Positions 8,110 through 15,920 of a stretch of DNA of 64,000 nt are shown piece by piece. Below the pieces are notes generated by a model. The model had not been told where the DNA came from. It made no database searches and was given only the letters and a program-made list of their open reading frames with translations. The DNA comes from Candidimonas humi (GTDB lineage: Bacteria > Pseudomonadota > Gammaproteobacteria > Burkholderiales > Burkholderiaceae_B). Made by a program: the position numbers and the translations under genes. The stretch's first letter is position 1, and each line of letters opens with the position of its first letter. Location of the stretch: NCBI RefSeq assembly GCF_019166065.1, contig NZ_JAHTBN010000010.1, forward strand, positions 1-64,000. The letters are read 5' to 3'.

Positions 8110-9075
8110 TCAGCTCTTCTTCCAGTATTTGGCCAGCAACTGGTCCATGAGCTTCGATTCCTGCCGGACTTCCCGGGTGAATTGTGCCGAAGAACTGAAG
8201 ACCGGCTGCGAGCCGGTATTTTTTATGGCCGCCAGCAATGCGGGCTCCTTGGACACGGCCTGGATGCCCGCCTCGATGGCTTGCAATACGGGCTGGGGCG
8301 TGCCCTTGCGGGTCAGGATCCCATACCAGTCTTCGGCATGCACATCGAAACCCAGTTGCTGCAGCGACGGCACTTCGGGCGCGAACGGCGACGGCGCCGA
8401 CGAGCCTACCGCCAGCAGCCTGAACAGCCCGCCGCGGGCCTGCGCCAGCCCCGATGACAGCGAGGGGATCGCCATGTCGATATGGCCGCCTATGGCATCG
8501 GTGAGCATCGGCGCCGTCCCCTTGTAGGGAATATTGGTCGCGTTCTTCAGCCCCGCTGTGTCCATCAACTGCCCGCCGACCAGCTGGCCGTAGGACGTGG
8601 CGGTGCCCCAGGAGCAATTGGGCTTCTTGGACTTGCACCACTTGACGAATTCCCCGAAGGTCTTGACCGGCGCCTTGGCCGAGACACCGATGGCCAATGG
8701 CGAAGTCTGTAGCTTGGACACGAAATCGAAGTCGTCCAGCACATTCACGTTATTACCGGGTATCGTCTTTTTCCACAACAACATTTGCGTAATCTGCAGC
8801 AGCCATGTGTAGCCGTCGGCAGGCTGGCGCAACACATGCTGCGACCCGATCAAGCCTTCTGCGCCGGGCACGTTCTGCACGATCACCGATGCGTTCCAGT
8901 GCCGCGACAAGGCCAGCGCCAATTGCCGGGCCAGCGTGTCGGTGCCTCCGCCCGCGGGATACGGAACGACGATAGTCACGGGGCGATCGGGAAATGCCGC
9001 CTGCGCCGCCGCAGGCGCCAAGATGGCGGCCGTGCAAGCCAGCACGGGTACCGCCAATATTCTGTTCATGCTCAT
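8110..9075 (-). CDS. Bug-family periplasmic substrate receptor
   Basis: A second orphan Bug receptor, 321 residues from the ATG at 9075, chosen for GGAGAC at a 9-nt spacing and a clean signal peptide ending about PAAAQA-AFPDRP. Family blocks are PVTIVVPYPAGGGTDT, NVPGAEGLIGSQ in place of the usual NKPGAGG, and NIPYKGTAPMLTDAIGGHIDMA. It lies 71 bp downstream of the MmgE/PrpD gene on the same strand, so they are probably co-transcribed. The NVPGAEG variant of the conserved ligand-pocket loop suggests a ligand different from that of the first Bug protein. No membrane partner genes are present. Confidence 0.92.
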   Translation of the reverse strand: MSMNRILAVPVLACTAAILAPAAAQAAFPDRPVTIVVPYPAGGGTDTLARQLALALSRHWNASVIVQNVPGAEGLIGSQHVLRQPADGYTWLLQITQMLLWKKTIPGNNVNVLDDFDFVSKLQTSPLAIGVSAKAPVKTFGEFVKWCKSKKPNCSWGTATSYGQLVGGQLMDTAGLKNATNIPYKGTAPMLTDAIGGHIDMAIPSLSSGLAQARGGLFRLLAVGSSAPSPFAPEVPSLQQLGFDVHAEDWYGILTRKGTPQPVLQAIEAGIQAVSKEPALLAAIKNTGSQPVFSSSAQFTREVRQESKLMDQLLAKYWKKS

Positions 9076-9146
9076 TTTGTTTCTGTCTCCATGTAGTGGG
9101 TGCCGCAGGCGCAGCCGCGCCGCGGCGGTTCGTTGCAAGCCACGGC

Positions 9147-10508
9147 TCATGTGCCGAACCGCAGCTCTTGGAAAAGTTGCCTGGAAGATATCCGGCCGAG
9201 CCTGGACGCGGCATCCCAAAGTCGCCGTGCATCGCCCTGCTCACGGCCGGCCCATTGCAGGCAGTCGGCGGCTTTTTCCCGCAGATCCGCATCCGTCAGC
9301 GGCGCCTGCTGCGACCCGCCCAGCCGCTCTACGCGCTGCGCCAGGCTCCGGCCGTCGCGCAACACGATTTCGACTTCAGCCCATTTCGGGAACATGTCCC
9401 CGTCCGCTTCGGCCACGCTAGTGCGCGCCATGAGCTCGGCAGCCGCGGGGCGGCACACGGCGGCATCGGTGAAAGAGGCCAGGCGCACGGCCCCATCCAG
9501 CAGCGCTGCCGCCACCGCGTACTGCATGCTGAACTTGCCCTCCAGGCCCGTGCGCGGACATGGGTGCACCAAGGGAACCAGTGCGCCGGCGCTGGCGCGC
9601 ACGTGTACGGCCCGTACTTGCGCCGCGTCGATGCCGTGGCCGTGCTTGATCGCCAGCAGGCCGTCCAGCGCCCTATGCGTGGCATAGCACATCGGATACT
9701 TCTTCACGTCCAGCCCGCTGCGCTCCAGTTCCAGCGGCGCATTCCCCAGCTCGCCGGGCAGCGCTGCAGCCGTCCCTGCCCCGTACAAGCCCAGGTAGCC
9801 GAATTCCCCGTCGATGGCATCGGCCGAGGCCTCGAAGCCCTCGCGCGCCAGCAGCGCCGCACGCAAGGCGGCGGCATTGCACTGGCCCGCCTGGAAGGAC
9901 TTGGCCTGCGTGCCCACGTTCTCGCGCACCCCGCCGGCCTGGGCCACAGCCAGCCCGAGAGCATTGACGGTCTGCTGCGGATCCAGGCCCAGCAAATGCG
10001 CGCAGCCTGCCGTGCAGCCCAGGATGCCTATCGATGCGGTCGTATGCCAGCCGCGTGCATATTGCTCGATCGCCATGCCACGGGCCAGCCCGCACAATAC
10101 TTCGAAGCCGACCACGTATGCGCTGGCCAGCCGTGCACTATCGATATCCATCGCCTCGGCCAGCGCCGACAGGGCCGGCCAAAGCGCCACGCTGGCGTGG
10201 CCCCTGAACATGGGCGTGACATCGTCATAGTCCAGGACATGGGCAGCTATGCCATTGCAGAGCGCGGCCGATTCCAGGGACACAGCTTCTTCGGCCCCGC
10301 CCCACAGATGCGCACCCAGGTGCAAGTCCAGCCCCGCCTCGGCCCGCGCATATCGCCTGGCCGCCAGGCTCGCGGGCTCGTTCGCCCCCGCCACCGCCAC
10401 GGAATATGTGTCCAGCAAGGACCGGACACACGCCTGCAGCAGGCGCTCTCCCATGTCCTGCGGGCGATAAGCACATGAAAATGCCGCGATTCGTTCGGAG
10501 CTATTCAT
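9147..10508 (-). CDS. MmgE/PrpD family protein (2-methylcitrate dehydratase-like)
   Basis: A 453-residue member of the MmgE/PrpD family, which includes 2-methylcitrate dehydratase and cis-aconitate decarboxylase. Visible blocks are the N-terminal helical region (LLQACVRSLLDTYSVAVAGA), HVLDYDDVTPMFRGHASVALWPALSA with the conserved Asp-Asp and GH segments, and YPMCYATHRALDGLLA in the C-terminal domain. The start at 10508 is preceded by AGGTGG; upstream sequence in frame lacks family similarity. Its promoter region holds a GntR-like inverted repeat at 10662-10687. The substrate is unknown; a hydroxy-tricarboxylate or branched dicarboxylate would fit the cluster. Confidence 0.88.
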   Translation of the reverse strand: MNSSERIAAFSCAYRPQDMGERLLQACVRSLLDTYSVAVAGANEPASLAARRYARAEAGLDLHLGAHLWGGAEEAVSLESAALCNGIAAHVLDYDDVTPMFRGHASVALWPALSALAEAMDIDSARLASAYVVGFEVLCGLARGMAIEQYARGWHTTASIGILGCTAGCAHLLGLDPQQTVNALGLAVAQAGGVRENVGTQAKSFQAGQCNAAALRAALLAREGFEASADAIDGEFGYLGLYGAGTAAALPGELGNAPLELERSGLDVKKYPMCYATHRALDGLLAIKHGHGIDAAQVRAVHVRASAGALVPLVHPCPRTGLEGKFSMQYAVAAALLDGAVRLASFTDAAVCRPAAAELMARTSVAEADGDMFPKWAEVEIVLRDGRSLAQRVERLGGSQQAPLTDADLREKAADCLQWAGREQGDARRLWDAASRLGRISSRQLFQELRFGT

Positions 10509-10661
10509 CGCCTGCCACCTAGTTCGTGGATGCAGGAACGCACGCCTACTCCAGCGCTTGCCCCGGCCCTCCAGAATCGCATTAGATCGGCTTTCCGCAA
10601 CATGCCCGTCTCCTCGCAATGCCAAGCCCGTTCAAATTGAACATCAATTTTGCATTTATAT

Positions 10662-10687
10662 ATTGTCCTACATTTTAATAGGACAAT
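10662..10687. promoter_or_regulatory. GntR-like inverted repeat upstream of the MmgE/PrpD gene
   Basis: ATTGTCCTA (10662-10670) and TAGGACAAT (10679-10687) form a perfect 9-bp inverted repeat with an 8-bp spacer. The left part also reads ATTGT-CCT-ACATT, one mismatch from the ATTGT-N3-ACAAT palindrome beside gntR. It lies 154 bp upstream of the MmgE/PrpD ATG, in a 327-bp gap that otherwise holds only GC-rich hairpins. Confidence 0.55.
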
Positions 10688-10739
10688 CAATGCGGATGCG
10701 GGTAATCACCAAGCATGCCAAACAGTGGGGAAACATCGC

Positions 10740-10818
10740 GGCCGCCCGTGCGGCGGCCGGCGCGAGAATCGCGCGGGATGGAGAAGCTGAGGGGCGCCGA
10801 GCTCTGTTCCCGCGCCCC
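10740..10818. terminator. Two GC-rich hairpins after the acyl-CoA synthetase gene
   Basis: GGCCGCC-cgtgc-GGCGGCC (10740-10758) and GGGGCGC...GCGCCCC (10791-10818) are perfect 7-bp stems just downstream, in the minus direction, of the acyl-CoA synthetase stop. No T tract follows either, so intrinsic termination is uncertain. Confidence 0.35.
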
Positions 10819-10835
10819 AAGCCGCAAGACAGGAA

Positions 10836-12437
10836 CTACAGCAATTGCGCCAGCTTGTGCCGCAGCACCTTGCCGGTGGCGGCGGCCGGCAAGGCGGCGA
10901 TGATGCGGATTTCCGAAGGCCGCTTGTAAGGAGCAAGGCGTGCGCGCACCCAATCTTGCAGGGCTTGCGGGGCCAGGGTGCTGCTCGGCGTGACCTCCAC
11001 GAAGGCCACGACTTCTTCGTTGCCCGCGACGGCACGGCCCACAACGGCCGACTGCACAACTTCGGGGTGGCTGTTCAGCGCCTGCTCGACTTCGGGCGGA
11101 TAGACGTTGAAGCCCGACCGGATGATCAGTTCCTTGCTGCGCCCGACGATGCTGACCGACGCGTCGGCGTCGATGCGCGCCAGGTCTCCCGTGCGCAGCC
11201 ATCCCTCGGCGTCGACGGCCCGGGCCGTGAGTTCGGGCGCCCGGTAATAGCCCAGCATGATGTTCGGGCCGCGCACCCATAGCTCGCCCACCTGCCCTGC
11301 GGGCAAGGCCTGCCCGTCGGCATCGGCCACCTGGACCTCGACGCCGGGTATCACATAGCCCACCGAGGTATCGGAGCGCGGCGCATCCAGCGGCGTCTGC
11401 GCCACGGTGGGGCTGGTCTCGGTCATGCCATAGCCGTTATGCAGCGAAGTGCCGTAGACCTCTTCGGCGCGGTGCTTCAAATCCATGTCCATGGGCGAAC
11501 CGCCGGAATACACGAACCGCAGCCGCGGCGCATGCAGGGCCGCCTTGCGGGTCGCCAGCGTTTCCAGAATGCGGGCGTGCATGGCCGGCACGCCCTGGAA
11601 GATCGACACGTCTTCGTGCGCCAGGGCATGCAGCACCGCGTCGACCGAGAAGCGCGGCTCGAGCCGCAGCGTCGCCCCCGCGTACAAAGTGCACAGGCAG
11701 ACCGAGGCCAGGCCGTATACATGAGAGATGGGCAGCACGGAATACACCACGTCCCTGCCGTCGACGCGCCGCAGTGTGGCCGATGCCGCGGCCACGAACA
11801 ACAGGTTGCGATGCGAAAGCATGACCCCCTTGGGCGCGCCGGTGGTGCCGGTGGTGTAGATCAACGCGGCGCATTGCTCGTGTGCAGCCTCGCGCACCGG
11901 CTCCGCCTCGCATTCTTCGTTCAGCGCGCTTACCCCGACCCGGCCGATGTCTATGCCGTCCATGACCCAGTCGGAAACTTCCGCCCCGGCACGCTGCGCA
12001 TGCGCCAGCGCGTCGGACGAGCAGCCCGCGGTATAGACCACGCGGCGCGGCCCAGCATGCAACCGCAAGGCTTCCATCTCGGCCTCCGACAGGCGGGCGT
12101 TGACCAGTAGCGCCCAGGCGTCCAGCCGGGCCGCTGCCATCAGCAGCACGATCAACGCAATGCTGTTTTCGTTGACGATCATCAGGCGATCGCCGCCGCG
12201 CAGCCCAAGCTCGCGCAGGCGCGCGGCCGCAGCCTGCACAGCAAGCTCGAGCTGCCCATAGCTGAGACGGCGGCCGGTTTCGATGAGCGCACATTGATCC
12301 GGATTGCGCGCCGCGGCAATGGCCGGCAGGTCGGAGAGGCGGCGGGGCAATTCGGCCAAAGGGACCGAGGGCAGATCGGGAGCGCCCGATGCCGGGCCGA
12401 CGGGCCGTATATTCTGCGATTCGTTATTTGCCGCCAT
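10836..12437 (-). CDS. AMP-dependent acyl-CoA synthetase/ligase
   Basis: Activates a carboxylic acid as acyl-AMP and then acyl-CoA; cytosolic. The 533 residues carry the ANL-superfamily P-loop TTGTTGAPKG at about 195-204, the NGYGMTETSP motif, TGDLARID, RSGFNVYPPEVE, and the C-terminal catalytic Lys523 in ATGKVLRHKL. The ATG at 12437 follows GGAGTGGTC. A near-match to the cluster's GntR palindrome lies 86 bp upstream. With the acyl-CoA dehydrogenase at the other end of the cluster, it may feed an acid into CoA-dependent oxidation. Substrate unknown. Confidence 0.92.
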   Translation of the reverse strand: MAANNESQNIRPVGPASGAPDLPSVPLAELPRRLSDLPAIAAARNPDQCALIETGRRLSYGQLELAVQAAAARLRELGLRGGDRLMIVNENSIALIVLLMAAARLDAWALLVNARLSEAEMEALRLHAGPRRVVYTAGCSSDALAHAQRAGAEVSDWVMDGIDIGRVGVSALNEECEAEPVREAAHEQCAALIYTTGTTGAPKGVMLSHRNLLFVAAASATLRRVDGRDVVYSVLPISHVYGLASVCLCTLYAGATLRLEPRFSVDAVLHALAHEDVSIFQGVPAMHARILETLATRKAALHAPRLRFVYSGGSPMDMDLKHRAEEVYGTSLHNGYGMTETSPTVAQTPLDAPRSDTSVGYVIPGVEVQVADADGQALPAGQVGELWVRGPNIMLGYYRAPELTARAVDAEGWLRTGDLARIDADASVSIVGRSKELIIRSGFNVYPPEVEQALNSHPEVVQSAVVGRAVAGNEEVVAFVEVTPSSTLAPQALQDWVRARLAPYKRPSEIRIIAALPAAATGKVLRHKLAQLL

Positions 12438-12522
12438 GACCACTCCACAACTGCGTCCGGACTTCCACACTGGGCGTGGCGGCAAGCGTCCGGCTCATGC
12501 CGCGATGGAATTGTATATTAAA

Positions 12523-12535
12523 ATTGCCGGACAAT
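12523..12535. promoter_or_regulatory. GntR-like palindrome upstream of the acyl-CoA synthetase
   Basis: ATTGCCGGACAAT differs by one base from the ATTGT-N3-ACAAT form of the palindrome at 7154-7166. Another ATTGT half site begins at 12510. It lies 86 bp upstream of the synthetase ATG, the same distance range as site A from the prpF-like gene. Confidence 0.45.
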
Positions 12536-12726
12536 TATCCGCCCCTGCCATACGCCTAAACTGCTCGGAGTATGAAGAGCTTGAAGCCGGCCACGGCCTC
12601 ACGCGCTTCGATTCATGGGGACGATAGAGAGACAATGAAACAAGATCCGGTGCGCCGCCGAGGCATTCTCGGTACTTGAGGCGATTGCGCCGAGCCCTTC
12701 GGGGCCCGCACAGATGCTGGCTTGGC

Positions 12727-12803
12727 TGGCGCGGCAGGAGGGGTTCGAACCCCCGACCCCGGGCTTAGAAGGCCCGTGCTCTATCCAACTGAGCTACTGC
12801 CGC
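12727..12803 (-). tRNA. tRNA-Arg (anticodon TCT)
   Basis: On the minus strand the sequence starts GCGGCAGTAGCTCAGTTGG and ends CTGCCGC-G-CCA. The acceptor stem GCGGCAG/CTGCCGC is perfect. The anticodon arm GGGCCTTCTAAGCCC presents TCT in a CT-TCT-AA loop. The T arm carries GGTTCGAACC. The CCA end is encoded. Length is 77 nt. Confidence 0.97.
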
Positions 12804-13188
12804 CTCGCGATGGCGAGTGGGCATTTTACATGGTGCGCGATGCTGTATGGCCGCCACTTTCAAATACGGCATTGACACACCGCGGACACACCGGGCCAAG
12901 AACGCACAGGCACGCCGCCCTTCCGCGCACCTCGGCGCAACGCGATGCGAGGTGTTGCGGCACAGCGCAGCATGGCGCTCAAAACAATACACAATACGGC
13001 ATCATGCTGTAATAACTCTCGCCTCATCCAGGCCGTCGGCCCTGGCCTGACGGGGCTGCCGGTGTATTTGCTTACATCAGGTTGCGCCCCGCCGCCCCTG
13101 CAATGCTACAGTTCCGACGGACTCCAGGCGCCCCGACGCACGACTGCACGGGCCACGGGCGCGGTATTTCGAAGAACGACATAGATAC
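12804..13188. other. Intergenic region between tRNA-Arg and pldA
   Basis: No credible gene is seen. The region must contain the divergent promoters of the tRNA (minus) and pldA (plus), but no clear -35/-10 pair could be assigned. The sequence is GC-rich with isolated AT patches at about 12985-13020. Confidence 0.4.
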
Positions 13189-14523
13189 ATGATGATCGCG
13201 ATTTTCAGATCCCTGCCTTTCAGGCATTTATGCATGCGGCCCGGGCCGTTCCTTTTCCGCCTGTCCGCTGCGGCCGCCCTGCTCGCCGCGGCTGCCGCAC
13301 ACGCCGGCGTGGCCTATCGCCTGGACACCACGCACGCGGTGCCCGGCGAGACGATCCAGGTCAGCGCCGTGCTGTTCAATGACACCGGCGACACGCTTAG
13401 CTGGACTCCGCAGCACAAGCTGGTGCTGCAGTGGCGCGACGACCATGGCGGCGCGGTGCGCAGCCTCGCCTATCTCGACAGCCCGTCGGGGCAGGTCAAT
13501 ATTCCGGTGAACAATTTCGTGAAGATGCGCTGGCGCGCCGTCGTGCCCAGGGGCCTGAAAGGCCTGCAGGCGGTAAACGTCGAAGGCCAGCCGGTGCTGC
13601 TGGCGCTGGACACAAGCCCGCTGGAAAAGAGCCCGGTGGCCGGCACGCCGGCTTCCGTGCCGGTGGTGGACGCCGGCGCGGGCACGCTGGCATCCGCCGA
13701 ACCCGTGCTGCCCGACAATGTGGTGCAGGCCGCGGGGGCCTCGCCCACCTCCGGGCCTGCCGCCGACAGCCACGGCAGGCCGGCCACTACGCCGCCCACG
13801 GCCTTCGAGAATTTCCGCAATGCCCTCTCGCCTTACGAACCGGTCTATTTCGACGTGGGCACCAAGGGCGGGACCAAGGCCCGATTCCAGGTAAGCTTCA
13901 AATACCGCCTGTTCACGCCGGACGATCCGCAGCATCCGTCGTTCAAGAACCATTTCTACCTGGGTTATACGCAGACGTCGCTGTGGGACTTGTCCAGCAA
14001 ATCCACGCCCTTCATCGACACGACCTACAACCCCAGCGTGTTCTGGCAGAAGGATGCGCTCTGGCAGAGCCGCAGCAAGAACTGGTTCGCCGGGCTGAGC
14101 ACCGGCGTGGAGCACAGGTCCAACGGCAAAGCGGGCGCGGACTCGCGATCGGTGAACGACGGTTTCGTCGAACCGCAGTTGAACTACCGCTTCGACAGCG
14201 GCAGCACCCTGACTTTCGCGCCGCGCATCAAGGCCTATTTCGGCACCAGCGACAATCCCGACTATGCCGATTACGCCGGCCATGTGGACTGGAAGCTGCG
14301 CTGGGCCCAGGATAACGGCCTGGTGCTCAGCGGCCTGTACCGCAAGGGCCAGGGCAGCCACCAGAGCACCGAGCTCGACGCCGCGTGGCCCCTGCAGCGC
14401 ACCTTCCTGCACATGAACGGCTACCTGCACCTGCAATACTTCAACGGCTACGGCGAAACCCTGCTGGGCTACAACCAGCGCTCCAATTCACAAGTGCGCA
14501 TCGGCCTGTCACTGGTGCCTTGA
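13189..14523 (+). CDS. pldA: Outer membrane phospholipase A1 (OMPLA)
   Basis: A Ca-dependent outer-membrane phospholipase that hydrolyses phospholipids misplaced in the outer leaflet. The 444 residues comprise a signal peptide (LSAAAALLAAAAAHAG), a roughly 160-residue periplasmic or linker region as in other betaproteobacterial versions, and a C-terminal 12-strand barrel. The catalytic triad is intact: His309 and Ser311 in VEHRSNG, and Asn323 in SVNDGFVEPQLNYRF, with the same His-Ser and His-Asn spacings (2 and 14) as the E. coli enzyme. YTQTSLWDL is another family motif. The ATG at 13189 is followed by a second in-frame ATG. No operon partner. Confidence 0.93.
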   Translation: MMIAIFRSLPFRHLCMRPGPFLFRLSAAAALLAAAAAHAGVAYRLDTTHAVPGETIQVSAVLFNDTGDTLSWTPQHKLVLQWRDDHGGAVRSLAYLDSPSGQVNIPVNNFVKMRWRAVVPRGLKGLQAVNVEGQPVLLALDTSPLEKSPVAGTPASVPVVDAGAGTLASAEPVLPDNVVQAAGASPTSGPAADSHGRPATTPPTAFENFRNALSPYEPVYFDVGTKGGTKARFQVSFKYRLFTPDDPQHPSFKNHFYLGYTQTSLWDLSSKSTPFIDTTYNPSVFWQKDALWQSRSKNWFAGLSTGVEHRSNGKAGADSRSVNDGFVEPQLNYRFDSGSTLTFAPRIKAYFGTSDNPDYADYAGHVDWKLRWAQDNGLVLSGLYRKGQGSHQSTELDAAWPLQRTFLHMNGYLHLQYFNGYGETLLGYNQRSNSQVRIGLSLVP

Positions 14524-14678
14524 CGTCGCTGGTGCCTTGACGCAAGCCCCGCCGCGAAGGGGCGCACCAGCGCCCGCCCCACGCCCCTGGCGCCCTGTTC
14601 GAATCTATACAAGGTCTGGCCCGACAGGACGCCAGGCCCGATGCGGGCCGGCGATCGGCCTTCAAGAGCCGGCCCGTA

Positions 14679-15635
14679 TCAGCGCGGCGCGACCGGGCGC
14701 GCCGCAGTGGCCGCGCCGCGCATCTCGGTATCATAGTCGCAGGCCTGGATCAGGAACTGCCTGAAGATATCCACCAGCCCTACCGGCTCGCGCTCGCGAG
14801 GCCAGAGCATGCCGACGTCCATGGGCGCCACGGGATCGGCGATGGGGATCGCCACGATCTTCCTGCCTTCGAGCGACCAGGGCCGGTATACCAGGTCGGA
14901 CAGGATCGAGATGCCGAAGCCATAGGCCACCAGGCCGCGCACCGCCTCCAGCGAACTGGTGCGCATGGCGATCTTCAGCGCCTCGCGGCCGCGCGGCCAG
15001 TGGGCCGTGGCGGCGGTGTCGGCGTCGTCCACCGTCAGCAATATGTATGGACATTGCGCGATCTGCTCGAGGCTCGCTACCTGGTGGCGAGCCAGCGGAT
15101 GCGCCGCGCCTGCCCACACCCTGCGGCGCGAACGCACCAGCAGGCGATGGCCATAACGATCCAGCCCGGCGACGTTGGACAGCAGCCCTATGCCGAGGTC
15201 TATGGACCGCGCGTCCAGCGCCTGTTCCATGACCGGCCGGTCCATGTCCACCAAATCTATCTCGACCTGCGGATAGCTGTGCTTGAAGCGACTGAGCAGG
15301 TCGGGCAAGAAATAGCCCAGTACCGTATAGGTGGCGGCCACGCGTATGGTGCCCGCCACGGTTTGCGTGCGCAGCGCCGAATGGCGCATGGCGTCGTTGA
15401 CCGAATCCACGACGTGGCGCGCGTGGTGGAAGAAGATCTGGCCCTCGGCCGTCAGCACCACGCCGTGCGGCAGGCGGTCGAACAGCCGGACCTTGAGCTG
15501 GCTTTCCAGGCTCTGCACGGCGCTGGTGATGGCCGACTGGGACACATGTTCCGACAGGGCCGCCGCCGAGAACTGGCCCGAGGTGGCGGCGGCGATGAAA
15601 TACCGGAACTGGCGCAGGGTAACTTCGCTCTTCAT
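14679..15635 (-). CDS. LysR family transcriptional regulator
   Basis: A 318-residue LysR regulator. The N-terminal winged helix-turn-helix (about 5-65) has LRQFRYFIAAATSGQFSAAA and SQSAITSAVQSLESQLKVRL. The effector-binding domain from about 95 onward includes GTIRVAATYTVLGYFLPDLL. It diverges from the fused indolepyruvate oxidoreductase across 285 bp, so it probably controls that gene, sensing an aromatic or amino-acid-derived ligand. Neither point is proven by sequence. The C-terminal tail beyond the effector domain is Ala/Arg rich. Confidence 0.93.
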   Translation of the reverse strand: MKSEVTLRQFRYFIAAATSGQFSAAALSEHVSQSAITSAVQSLESQLKVRLFDRLPHGVVLTAEGQIFFHHARHVVDSVNDAMRHSALRTQTVAGTIRVAATYTVLGYFLPDLLSRFKHSYPQVEIDLVDMDRPVMEQALDARSIDLGIGLLSNVAGLDRYGHRLLVRSRRRVWAGAAHPLARHQVASLEQIAQCPYILLTVDDADTAATAHWPRGREALKIAMRTSSLEAVRGLVAYGFGISILSDLVYRPWSLEGRKIVAIPIADPVAPMDVGMLWPREREPVGLVDIFRQFLIQACDYDTEMRGAATAARPVAPR

Positions 15636-15692
15636 CTGAATTATTAATACCAGATAGAGAAAAATTTGATTTTACGATAACGGCCCCATGCC

Positions 15693-15720
15693 CAATAATG
15701 CCTGTCAATAATCCAATAAT
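15693..15720. promoter_or_regulatory. Three CAATAAT direct repeats in the LysR / indolepyruvate oxidoreductase gap
   Basis: CAATAAT occurs at 15693-15699, 15706-15712 and 15714-15720, in an AT-rich patch between the divergent genes. The repeats are 58-86 bp from the lysR start and about 200 bp from the oxidoreductase start. Their position suits regulator binding, though no canonical dyad is evident. Confidence 0.35.
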
Positions 15721-15920
15721 GCGAGGACGGCACTGGACGCAAGGCCCGAGTGCGCTGCGCTCGCTGGCGGGATGAACTGCAAGGCGCGATTCAAGGCCCA
15801 CAGTTTTTTGGACCTCGAATCTTGACGCCGCAGGACGCCTTCCAGCGCGTTGCGGCGGCTTGGTCGGCTCGAGCAGATTCGTCCCAAGGCAACCCTGAAC
15901 ATTCGACAGGAGACGCGCAG

